64,000 nucleotides of DNA from Lobosporangium transversale. Taxonomy: Eukaryota; Mortierellomycota; Mortierellomycetes; Mortierellales; Mortierellaceae. The DNA lies in assembly GCF_002105155.1 (NCBI RefSeq), contig NW_019028985.1, positions 372,001 to 436,000 on the forward strand, read 5' to 3'. Made by a program: the position numbers and the translations under genes. The notes beneath the pieces are model-generated. The model ran no database searches. It was not told where the DNA came from and saw only the letters and a list, made by a program, of their open reading frames with translations. Positions 48,381-58,170 of this stretch are shown here, piece by piece; the stretch's first letter is position 1; the number at the start of each line of letters is the position of its first letter.

Positions 48381-49070
48381 TTAAAATGATATCGGCTCGG
48401 CGGAAATAAGAGGGATAGAGGGGAGGGCATGCTGCGAGGAATGAGAAGAGGTGGATGAAGGTATATGCTGCGACGAATTAAGAGTGTTAGGGGGAAGGGC
48501 CTGCTGCAGGGCCTGAGGAGAGCCAAGAGAAGGGGGCTCCTGTGGGGCCTGCTGCAGAGTGTGGGGAGAGCCAGGAGGAGGGGGCTCCTGTGGGGCCTGG
48601 AGAAGCTGTAGACACCTGGTCACGCGAGGTCTGGATGGTTGATTGTATTCCCACAGCTCCATCGTTGCTGGGGAGCCTGTAAAAGGGACCGTACGAATGA
48701 GACGTTTCGCGAGTATTGACCTTTCGGCCATTGACGAAGTGAAGTGTATCAGCCTGTTATCATGAATATCTCTAACTTCTCTTGTCAGCCTTATTAAAGC
48801 CTGGAGAGCATCATCATGCTCAAGAACGAAAGTATCGTTGAGGTCGCAACGAACGGTGATCCCCCATCGGCTGTTACGGTACGATATCCTCCTTGTAGCG
48901 CATCGCTCAGGTGTCAGTGCCACTCGATATTCCTCGAGCACTTTCCCCAGCGTATTATCGAGCCCATGGCACATATGTATGAAGGCCGACTCCATTACAA
49001 AAAGACCTAACTTCGCACCCGCCATTGCGCCTGTCCTTACGTCCGTTAAGAATGTAGGATGCCCGAGCAT
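48381..49070 (-). CDS. Orphan protein A, paralogue of the gene at 49988-50443
   Basis: Single-exon frame of 229 aa, or 214 aa if translation starts at the internal ATG at 49025, which is where similarity to paralogue B begins. The core of about 120 residues matches B along its length: LGKVLEEYRVAL / LGDMLEHYRELL, ISYRNSRWGITVRCD / ISYNNSKWRIIVRCD, RLIHFTS / KFIHYRA, MELWEYNQPSRPR / MELWEASRSSPRF. The C-terminus beyond the core is Pro/Gln/Ser-rich with an imperfect tandem repeat (PQEPP..GSP..LQQA) absent from B. The family is not one I recognise. A different open frame overlaps the first 100 bases, so the 5' structure is unsure. Confidence 0.6.
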   Translation of the reverse strand: MLGHPTFLTDVRTGAMAGAKLGLFVMESAFIHMCHGLDNTLGKVLEEYRVALTPERCATRRISYRNSRWGITVRCDLNDTFVLEHDDALQALIRLTREVRDIHDNRLIHFTSSMAERSILAKRLIRTVPFTGSPATMELWEYNQPSRPRVTRCLQLLQAPQEPPPPGSPHTLQQAPQEPPSLGSPQALQQALPPNTLNSSQHIPSSTSSHSSQHALPSIPLISAEPISF

Positions 49071-49502
49071 GGTGAGCCTTGAGAAGAGAATCTAGTAAAG
49101 TTTGGGCGTAAGGGAAGGACCCTTTGGCGAAAAGGGGGACATTAAGTATCGAAACAACAATGTTTCCTAGCTGGCTAAAAAAAATAAAAATAAAAATAAA
49201 AATAAAAAAAAAAAGAGAAAAAAGGATGCTGAATAAATGGATGAATGTGCTTACTATGCTATAATGGGGAATGAAATAGAAGGGATGGGGGGAATGTATC
49301 GTAAATTTCGTAGAGCGCTTTGTGCAAGCTTATAGATGCAATTCGTGAAAATGTAGGTTGTATCCAACTGGTTTGTGAAATGGAGAAGGAGCCGATGCTT
49401 TTTAAGTCTGAAGAAGAGAAGAGAAGAAATTGCCATTTTATAGAGCTCCCGAACCGTCCATTCCAACCAATGGTGGCGTAATGTCTGCCTCGCCTTCATC
49501 AA
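48966..49502 (-). other. Possible overlapping two-exon gene or lost 5' exons of orphan A
   Basis: A frame at about 49256..49502 ends with a good donor (GTAAGC). After a T-rich intron with a TTTTAG acceptor it joins in phase to a second frame, giving FPIIAYQLGNIVVSILNVPL, then FAKGSFPYAQTLLDSLLKAH and HARASYILNG. This reads like real protein but overlaps the start of orphan A in another frame. It could be a separate small gene, a decayed 5' end of A after a frameshift, or chance. Not recognised. Confidence 0.3.
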
Positions 49503-49708
49503 CCCATTTGACTACACTCAAATATTAAATTATCAAATAATCAAACACAAACCTTACTCGTCGTTTTTTCGTCCTCGCCATTGCCGAGCTTTCTCGTCCT
49601 CGATCATCACCCCTCTTTAGATACCCAATACATGTATTAAAGTAAAGTTCCTCCGCTCAGAAATGTATCCCGATACATTTTTCTGTCTAGGTACTGCCCA
49701 TCTGTTGG

Positions 49709-49742
<34 letters not shown>

Positions 49743-49987
49743 CAATGCATGTGAACTATGTAGATTCACAGCAATAAGGAATGGTAAGCCCATGCATCTG
49801 AAACTGTTTACGCGCCAAGAGTCCCCCTGAAGATGGATGCCTGACAATGTGGTCCGAGGCCGTGTATAAACAAACCTTATGCCACCGCTGCCCAAAATTG
49901 TGCTGCTGGACCGTTGAGACACTAGCTGTAGATAGCTGAGCGTAAAAGGAAAACAAACGACTGAAAAGTCTTGCTTTTTATTTTACT
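49503..49987. other. Intergenic between the two paralogues
   Basis: About 485 bases with an A-run at 49710-49739. The short frame at 49617..49922 crosses the homopolymer and is not credible. Confidence 0.45.
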
Positions 49988-50443
49988 TTATCTTATCTTT
50001 GCTATTTTACTCCAATCGTCCCATTCAGTCTTATGAAAGTTATAGTCTTGGCTCACACACTTTTTTAAGAACCTTGGTGACGAGCGGCTCGCCTCCCATA
50101 GCTCCATTTTACAGTTGTTCAGCTCAACGGAGTGAATTAACTGTCGACCGTCATTAGTCATGGAGAAGAAGTGGCACGCTCGATAATGGATGAATTTGGA
50201 CTGCCTGAACGCTTGCACTTGATCTGTCAGCATTGATAAGAGGGTCAATGCATCTTCATACGGGATGGGTCCGTCACACCGGACAATTATCCTCCATTTA
50301 CTGTTATTATAGGATATTTGTCCCTTTCGACATTGTTCTTCCGTCAAAAGCTCTCGGTAGTGTTCCAACATGTCTCCCAACGACTCGTTCCAGTAGCTGG
50401 TGATGTATTCTTGGGCTTTATACAAGACAAGTAGTGTTGCCAT
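49988..50443 (-). CDS. Orphan protein B, paralogue of the gene at 48381-49070
   Basis: Single-exon frame of 151 aa starting MATLLVLYKAQEY. It aligns with orphan A from near its first residue to about residue 130, with shared aromatic, Arg and Cys positions (ISYNNSKWRIIVRCD, MELWE). It lacks A's Pro/Gln-rich tail and instead ends in a short charged segment with three Trp and Lys residues (EWDDWSKIAKIR). The two genes lie in tandem about 0.9 kb apart, most simply by duplication. No catalytic motif, signal peptide or clear membrane helix is visible. Function unknown. An A-rich stretch immediately upstream of the ATG (about 50444-50453) is notable. Confidence 0.6.
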   Translation of the reverse strand: MATLLVLYKAQEYITSYWNESLGDMLEHYRELLTEEQCRKGQISYNNSKWRIIVRCDGPIPYEDALTLLSMLTDQVQAFRQSKFIHYRACHFFSMTNDGRQLIHSVELNNCKMELWEASRSSPRFLKKCVSQDYNFHKTEWDDWSKIAKIR

Positions 50444-51209
50444 TTTTTTTTTTTCTTCATTGGGAAATATTGAATACAGGGATAGTGTGAGTTACATGGC
50501 TACACGTAATTATCGAGAGCAAATTGTTACAAATGCTCAATACAGACATCAAAGAAAATAAAAAATAAAAATCACCTAATTAATCGACTCAACGGGCGGG
50601 TGGAGGTGTGAAGCTGAAGATGAACGGGAAGATGGGATAGGATTAATAAGCAGGGAAAAATACCATAAAGCAAGAAGGGCTTTTATACATTTGCCCAGGC
50701 ATTTATTTTGATGTGGAAACGGTGTAAGCATCGTTTACCATCATTGGGAGAAAGGTCTGGGGACATTGCTGTTTCATTTTCGGGCAGAGATCGATTATGC
50801 GATACCTTTATTAACGAAGATTGTAGTATGTAAGCATTTTCACAAAGGTTTTGTTTCCTCAATGCAAGGTAACAGGGATTTATGCAGGTTTAAAAGACCT
50901 AACCTCAACATGTCTTACAATGTCATCACGGTATCACTTCTGCCAAGGCCCTTATCCCATTCGTGGCACTGGTAACAATAACGTTAGGAGACAGACACAA
51001 TACTCACTTTTGCCTTCCACCCTAGGCAGTGATGGAGGAAGAAAGAGCTCGTTGTCTATGAGGAAAGCCTACAAGTTTTGAACATTGGGCTATTGTGAGT
51101 CTAGTCTGATTAAATCTTCAGCTTTTTCATGTTTTTGATACGATACGACTGTCTAAACTGCGTCCTGATGTAGCTGAGCAGGATTGTTGTTGTTGGATAA
51201 CATGGAAGC

Positions 51210-51244
<35 letters not shown>

Positions 51245-51711
51245 GAAAAAAAAGGGAAAAAAAAAATACAAGGGGGTAGACGCGTGCATGACGCGCCTTC
51301 TACAGATCAATGCGTCGTTAATATAGTCCACGCGCTTTTTCTCGTAGGCTGCATAACGTGACAAAATTGACGAATAGAAAGGATTTAAAGACAACGAGCC
51401 AATCTTGATTCACGTTTTAAAAGATAAAAAAAAATACCTCTAAAAAAAATCTGTTAAGCTTTTTTTTTTTTGCCACATACAGACAAATACAAATATGTCC
51501 ATATAAATTTATATGAATATGGACATGAATATGAACATGAATATGAACAAACATACATAAATAAAGAGCAAAATCATAATGAGCTCTAGCGAGTATTAAG
51601 ATTATATTATCTGCAGATGCACATGGAGAGCCAAGTGAAAACAAATTTGAATCAAAAGACAATGGGAATTCACCATTCATTCAAATGGACTCTTCATAAG
51701 CCTCTTGTTGC

Positions 51712-51744
<33 letters not shown>

Positions 51745-51766
51745 CTTTTTTCATTTGTATCTGCCA

Positions 51767-51770
<4 letters not shown>

Positions 51771-51803
<33 letters not shown>

Positions 51804-51815
51804 GGAGTGAGAGTA
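51771..51815. repeat. GTGAAA/GTGAGA hexamer repeat
   Basis: About seven copies of GTGAAA drifting to GTGAGA and GTGGGA, in the upstream region of the HSPA12-like gene. Confidence 0.85.
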
Positions 51816-51912
51816 AGAGAGTTCATCGGCTTTTTTTTAAGCTTCTTTTTTATCAGAGTGTACCTGTTGTTCTTATTTTTAAATTTCGTGCCAACTCCCC
51901 AACCCATCCACC

Positions 51913-51970
51913 CTCTCTCTCTTTTTCTCTCTTTCTCTCTCTTTCTCTCTCTTTCTCTCTCTCTCTCTGC
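51913..51970. repeat. CTCTCTTT pyrimidine microsatellite
   Basis: Four or more copies of a CTCTCTTT-type unit on the plus strand, about 290-350 bp upstream of the HSPA12-like start codon. Pyrimidine-rich tracts on the coding strand precede most starts in this window. Confidence 0.85.
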
Positions 51971-52262
51971 TCTCTGCCCTTTGTCTCTTCTCCGTCTTTT
52001 GTGTCCGTTCCTTTCCTCCACTTCGCCACTCTCATCTCTTTCCTCCTTCCTTCCTTCCTTCTTTCCCTCCTTTTTCCGTTGCCATCTCTTGTGATCATTT
52101 CTCACTACACACACGCTCTTTTTTTTATACTTTATATTTTATATTTTATTTATTCTATTTCTATTTCTTTGAGTTCATTCTTCATTTATCACGTCTGTTT
52201 CATCAATCTCATCTACTCCTCTTCTTAGCACCCAAAAAAAAAAAAAAAACCATCTCTCGGCC

Positions 52263-53102
52263 ATGAAAAAACTCTTTGGTGGCAAATCTTCAAAGGACAA
52301 GAAGCCTGCTGGCTCGTCCACTCCACCTACACCTGCTCATGCTCAGGTTCAATCACCATCCCATCATCAACAACGTCCAACTAATGGTCAACCACCATCA
52401 GCCTCGGGTGGAGCAGCTGCTCAACCCGCCCCAACTGCCATGGTCTTCACCTCCCTGGCAAGTGCAGGCCCACCTGCAACTTCACAAGGAGGAGGAATGC
52501 CCCCGCAGCCACATCATAGTCATCTCAACGGCACCAATGGATACGGTGGAGGTGGTGGAGGATACCCACCCGTCAGCACCCCTGGTTCGGGCTACAGCTA
52601 TAACCAACACCAACCATACCCAGGAATGCCACAGCCTCATGTTCACGGCCCACCAGGCGGTATTGTCCCCCCGCCCTCATCAAACCCAATGTACCCACCA
52701 GTACGCCCTATCCCTCCTCCATCCTCTAATACATACCAGAGTCAACCCTACAATCCAAACTATGCCCCCGGTAGTGGAGCTGCGGTATCGAATCATCAAC
52801 AACAACAGCAACAACCATTTGGCGGACTACATCAACCAAGCCAACAACAGCATGGCGTGCGTGCAAATGGCAGTCGTCTGACAGGAGATCCCAAAGAAGA
52901 CTATCCTATTGTGATGGCGATCGATTTCGGAACTACATTCACAGGATGTGCTTTTGCATTCAGGAAAGACCCAGAGATTCAAGAGATCATCACTTGGTAA
53001 GCTGATATATTTTTATATATTTATTTTTATTTTTTATTTTTTATTTTTTATTTTTATTTTTTTTTTCTGGCTTTGTCAGCAATCATTGCTGAATGATAAC
53101 GG

Positions 53103-53135
<33 letters not shown>

Positions 53136-55286
53136 GCGATGGATGAACAGCTTTAATATCATGGACAATGTGTACAATAAAAGTAAAAGCAGGAGCTTCG
53201 TTCCAGGATTCAGTTTTCCAGTAAAGTATGCAAGAAACAAACAGTATTATAAGAGCGTATTCATTTGCCGCAACACGGAGGTTTGTTTCAGGTGCCAGAT
53301 CAGGGACCATCTGTGGTGCAGAATCAACATGGACTAGTCATCTATAAGAGATACATATATGGTCGTTTGGAGGCAGAAAGAATATATTCTAATATACTAC
53401 ATGTATTTATCGAGAACAACAGAAACAAATGCATGAATATCTCTAGCGTGCCCAATTTGGGCTGAATGGGGGCTGGGTGTGGATTATCCTCAACCCTCTA
53501 TTCTCAGAACAGAGGGAAAAGTTATTGCTCAATCAATTGCAATACAAAAAACCTCATATATTTCTGGGTGTTGTACAAACAAATTGAAAAATTTGCGCTT
53601 TTCTTTGACTCCAGGATGGACAAAACGGCTGCTCTTTGTTTCTACGTCGTCATAAAACAAACTGACTAATTTTATTATTTTTTTTTTATTTTATTCTTTT
53701 ATTCTTTTTTATTATCTGTAATATATCATTTTTCTGATGCATGCATACATAGGCCTAAACAGGCATATCAATATCCCAAAGTCCCAACCATTAGCTTGTA
53801 CAAAGTAGATTCGCCAGAATTTTTGGACTGGGGGTACCCAGCACGTGCAGTGATGATGACCCCCAATGCCAAGAAGCATCTCCTGTTGAGCAAGTTCAAA
53901 CTGCAGCTGGATGACCAACAGGAAAATATTGAACCATTACCATTGGGCATCAGACCATTGGACGCCATTTCAGACTATCTGGGCAAGTTCCACAGTCACG
54001 TTGTCAAGGAGGCTATGAAGAATTTTGGATCTACCTACGACCAATCTCATATTCAGTACTGTCTGACAGTTCCAGCCATGTGGTCAGATCGAGCGAAACA
54101 TGTCATGCGTCAAGCAGCAATACGCGCAGGATTGATTAAAGAGGACGATCCGGCCCATCGATTGATCATCGTATCAGAGCCTGAAGCCGCCGCTATGTAC
54201 TGTCAATCCAAAGGAGATCAATTCAACCTTCAGAAGCATGATCGGTTTTTGATCTGCGATGCTGGTGGCGGAACGGTCGATCTGATTGTCTTTGAAGTCG
54301 TGGATGTGAATCCGGAAACGGGTATTCGTAGTCTTCGGGAAGTCACCCGGGGTCATGGCGCCTCTTGTGGCTCTGCGTTTTTGGATGCAAATATGGAGAA
54401 GCTTTTAAGAGAGAAATTCCAAAAATATCCTCTTACACCAATGGGTTGGGGTACAATCATGGACACATTCGTGAACCAGACGAAGCCTATTTTCCCAGGA
54501 ACAGACCCTGAAATGTATTTACAGGTCCCCAATATCCCCAACTTGCCAGATGCGAACGATTTGGATATTGGACTGGAAGACGGAATGCTCAAACTAATGG
54601 TCTCAGAGCTGCATGAGCGTGTCTTTGACCCAGTGGTGAAGGATGTCTTGGATCTGATTGAATATCAACTGTCGCAGACACACTGCGAGGCTATTTTCAT
54701 GGTTGGAGGCTTTGGATCCTCACGGTACTTGTTTGACAGGGTCACGGCCAAGTTTGCCACAGCAGGTCGCCAGGTTCGGGTACCACCTCGTGCGGAACTG
54801 GCAGTGGTCCGCGGGGCAGTCACGTATGGTTTGCATCAGGGCTCGATTATTTCACGTGTAGCACGTCGTTGGTATGGAGTCGATTCTGCAATGGATTTCG
54901 TTCCTGGCGTGGATCCAGAAGAGAAGAAGACACTTTCACGCGATGGCACAGTTCGCTGCAAGGATCGGTTCTCGGTCTACATCACACCGGGTCAGTCTGT
55001 TGCTTTGGGCGAGTGTGTGACCAAAAAGTACATGACCTGGTGTTATCCTCGCCCACTGGACTGCCCATTGTATGTCTCAGACTCTGAACAAGAGCCTCGT
55101 TATGTAGATGAGCCATCGGTTAAGAAACTGGGAGATTTCCAGATCCCAATGCCAGATATCCCTGGTATGATGCCTGGAGCCGAGGTACTAGTGGAAGTCA
55201 AGATGCATTTCGGAGAGACAGAAGTTCGCGCAGAAGCTTTGGTTTTAGGGCAGACTGTCACTGCAGTCTGTCAATGGATTGGATAA
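52263..55286 (+). CDS. HSPA12-like Hsp70-family protein with long Pro/Gln/Gly-rich N-terminus
   Basis: Member of the Hsp70/actin ATPase superfamily related to animal HSPA12A/B, which lack the canonical substrate-binding domain. Exons 52263..52996 and 53753..55286 sum to 2268 nt (755 aa). Residues 1 to about 215 are disordered and rich in Pro, Gln, His and Gly. The ATPase signatures are IVMAIDFGTTFTGCAFAF (phosphate 1), FLICDAGGGTVDLIVFEV (phosphate 2) and IFMVGGFGSSRYLFDRV (adenosine). LIIVSEPEAAAMY and PPRAELAVVRGAV are also typical of the HSPA12 group. There is no GP-rich or EEVD tail. The 756-nt intron is the longest in this window and holds long A and T runs. The start is the ATG giving MKKLFGGKSSKDKK. 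Confidence 0.93.
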
Positions 55287-55309
55287 CTTCGGTAGTAAAA
55301 TCAACAGAC

Positions 55310-55340
<31 letters not shown>

Positions 55341-55626
55341 CATTAAAAAAAATAAATAAATATATGATGTGAGCTCGAGGAGATGAATAACTATCGGCAT
55401 CATCGTAATAAAAATAAAAAATAAAAAAATAATAATAAATATCCTTTAGTAACAGCATGAAGATACATATTTATTTCAATATTTCTCTGTTCATGGTGCA
55501 GGTCAAAGATAAAATGCTAAAAGTAAGTGAAATATAAAAAGAACATATGGTACATTGAGAGAAGAGTGCGTGTGTATATGCGATTAAGAAAAGATGATAC
55601 AATAGATATAACATGCCATCTCCCCT
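55287..55626. other. Convergent 3' region, HSPA12-like / DDX21-like
   Basis: 340 bases between two convergent stop codons. It contains an A-run at about 55311-55335 and AATAAATA-type sequences suitable for polyadenylation on either strand. Confidence 0.45.
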
Positions 55627-57949
55627 TTAACGACGTCCACCTCGGCCGCCACGGAAACCGCCTCCGCCTCCACCTCCACGACCACCACGGAAACCGCCAC
55701 GTCCACCACCGAATCCACTACGCCCACCACTACCACCATACCCACCACTGCCACCACGACGATCATCCTGACGCTGCTCGAGCTCTGGTAAGGTCTTTGC
55801 AACCTCGAGTGAAATGTTGGCCAAATCGATCCATTTGCTCCCGCCCAAAAAGATGGTGTTATTCTCATCGACTTCTACCTTGTCAGAGTTGACATCAAAA
55901 ACAACACCCATCATATCCTTGGTCATCCTCATGCCCTTGACATCTTCATAGCCTAGCTTGGGGAAGTTACGGTTCAGAATGTTGCGGACATAACCAGGAT
56001 GCTGAATCTCGTGTGTGAGACGGAATATCATGGTCGTGAATCCTTCTGCAGCAGACATGAGTGAACGAGGCTTCACACCTCCACCATAACCGGAGATCTG
56101 AGCCAACGCAGCTGCTAATGCATCCGTGGCATTGCCCTGAAAGTTTTCTTGGATCATGGATTCTGCAATGGGCTTAAACATCGGGATGACATTCTTGACG
56201 ACCTTTGAAACCACATCTGCAGCATCCTGAGCTGTGGCCTTGATAATATCCTCAGGTTGTGGAGGGCCTACTTTGATCATTTCCATACCGGCCCGACGTT
56301 GAATGTTATGAATCATATATTCTTCCTGAGCCTTGTAGAATGTCACGCAGACACCCTTACGGCCTGCACGGCCCGTACGACCGGAGCGATGTACATATGT
56401 CTCCACGTCCTTGGGAGGTTGACAGTTGATGACCAAATCAACCATAGGGATATCGATTCCACGAGCCAAGACGTCTGTACAGATAATGCATCTGACTTTG
56501 GCCTCACGGAAGCCTTGAAGGGTTAATTCACGTTGAGCTTGAGGGATATCACCGTGAAGGACCTTGGCATCCGCTTTGAGTTTTGGTGTCAGGCCCAATT
56601 CATCAGCTTCAGCTTTAGTATTAGCAAAGATGACAGTCAGACCGCGGTTGCCACCATAGACTGCGACCACATCTCCAATCACATCCTTGCGGGATTGCCA
56701 TGTAGATGGGATTGCATAATGACGGATGTTCTCGTTGGTCTTGACCTTTGAGTTGCCTACGAGATCCACATGGATATACTTGGGATCCAGATATTTCTTC
56801 ACAGTCTGCTTGATCCATTCAGGTGCTGTAGCCGAGAACAACAGGGTTTGATGTTTAGGGGCAGAATCACCACGGGCTTGCTTTTGAGTCTGGACATGTT
56901 GAAGTGTCTGCTCCATATCATCAGCAAACCCAATATCCAACATTTGATCCGCTTCATCTAAACAAACAAATCGCAGGTTGTCAAGTCTTAAGTTGTTGCG
57001 GTTAACATGATCGAGTACACGGCCTGGTGTACCAATCACAACATCAACCCCGTTCCGCAGATGGGCTGTTTGTTCCTGCATGGGTGTGCCGCCATAGAGA
57101 CAGATACACTTGAGTGAAGGTGCAATACCGGAGAATTCGTTTGATACTTGGATAGCCAAGTCACGAGTTGGAGCTATAAAATAATAAAATAAAAAAAGCA
57201 TTAGTTGCCTCTATAACCAGCAATCATTGTGGGTGACAAAGAAACTTTTGAACAAAAAAGATAAATTCCTTACCAAGGACGAGAACTCGTGGGGAACGGC
57301 CACGCTCAGAAGGAACTTTGTCTTTCAACAAAATCTCTGCCATGGGTAAGGAGAAGGCGAGCGTCTTTCCAGTTCCAGTCCTAGCCCGTCCAAGAACATC
57401 ATTCCCATTATAAATATGATCAAACGTCTCGGCCTGAATTGGGAAAAGGGCATTGATCCCACGAGCTTTGAGTGCTGCAATAGTCGGCGCAGAAATCCTG
57501 TATGAACTCAAGCGCAAGTTTTCGGGGATCTCATCATGCTCTGTTTTCACTGCTTCAGCACCGGGCTCTGGAGTGGAATCACGAGGTGTCTCTGCAGGTG
57601 AAGGAGATGAAATGGAAAGGTCTTCAAGGTGACGAGGTTTTTTAAGAGGAGGTTTCTGTACGTCATCGTTCTTCCTGCTCCTTTTCTTATTGTTGGACTC
57701 GTCATCATCATTATCTGAGGAAGAAGACGCTGAAGAATCTGACTTGCGAGACCTCTTTTTCTCTTTCTTCTCCTTGTCCTTCTTATCTTTCTTCTTCTCT
57801 TTTTTGTCCTTCTTCTCTTTCTTTTCCTTCTTTTCCTTCTTCTCCTTTCTCTCCTTCTTTTCTTTCGCCTCCGCTTTGGCAATAGCAGCGGCGTCGGCAT
57901 TCCGGAGTGTCATGTGTAATTCTGGACTGTCTTCTTTAAGGGAGGGCAT
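55627..57949 (-). CDS. DDX21: DEAD-box RNA helicase, DDX21/Gu-like, with GUCT domain and RGG tail
   Basis: Nucleolar-type ATP-dependent RNA helicase. Exons 57274..57949 and 55627..57173 sum to 2223 nt (740 aa). The N-terminus is a long Lys/Glu-rich basic region (residues about 20-75). Helicase motifs in order: FPIQAETF (Q), ARTGTGKT (I), APTRDLA (Ia, Asp in place of the usual Glu), TPGR (Ib), DEAD (II), SAT (III), VIFANTK (IV), ARGIDIP (V) and HRSGRTGRAG (VI). After motif VI come KAGM-like and DALAAALAQISG segments matching the GUCT domain, then a Gly/Arg-rich RGG tail that binds RNA. Vertebrate DDX21 has DEVD; here it is DEAD. Likely rRNA processing, inferred from the family. Confidence 0.93.
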
Positions 57950-58170
57950 TGAAATGTATTTGTGAAAAAGAGGGGAAAAATGGGTAAAGAAGAGATGGAA
58001 GTTGTGAGGTTGTGAACGTTAGCCTTGTTTTTTTTTTTTTTTTTTTTTTTTGTGACTGCTTCAAAGTAAAAAATAAACTCAATTATAAGTCTCGTGATAT
58101 TCTATTTAATGCGTCTAGGAATGGTATAATATGCAATGTGCTAAATTTTCTATTTTTTTGTCTCTTTTAC
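57950..58170. other. Intergenic, DDX21-like upstream / ADCK1-like downstream
   Basis: 221 bases with a T-run at about 58028-58051. No other feature. Confidence 0.4.

Larger units (their letters stand above)
50444..52262. other. Long divergent upstream region of the HSPA12-like gene
   Basis: About 1.8 kb between opposite starts. It contains A- and T-runs at 51214-51240 and 51716-51744, a 12-bp ATGAATATGAAC-type repeat near 51518-51552, GTGAAA repeats at 51771-51815, and a CT-rich block of about 60 bp ending near 51970. An A-run at 52237-52249 sits directly before the start codon region. No coding exon was recognised. Confidence 0.5.

Noticed and set aside
51617-52228. 203-aa plus-strand frame before the HSPA12-like gene
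   Set aside because: It translates T-runs, GTGAAA repeats and CT repeats only.
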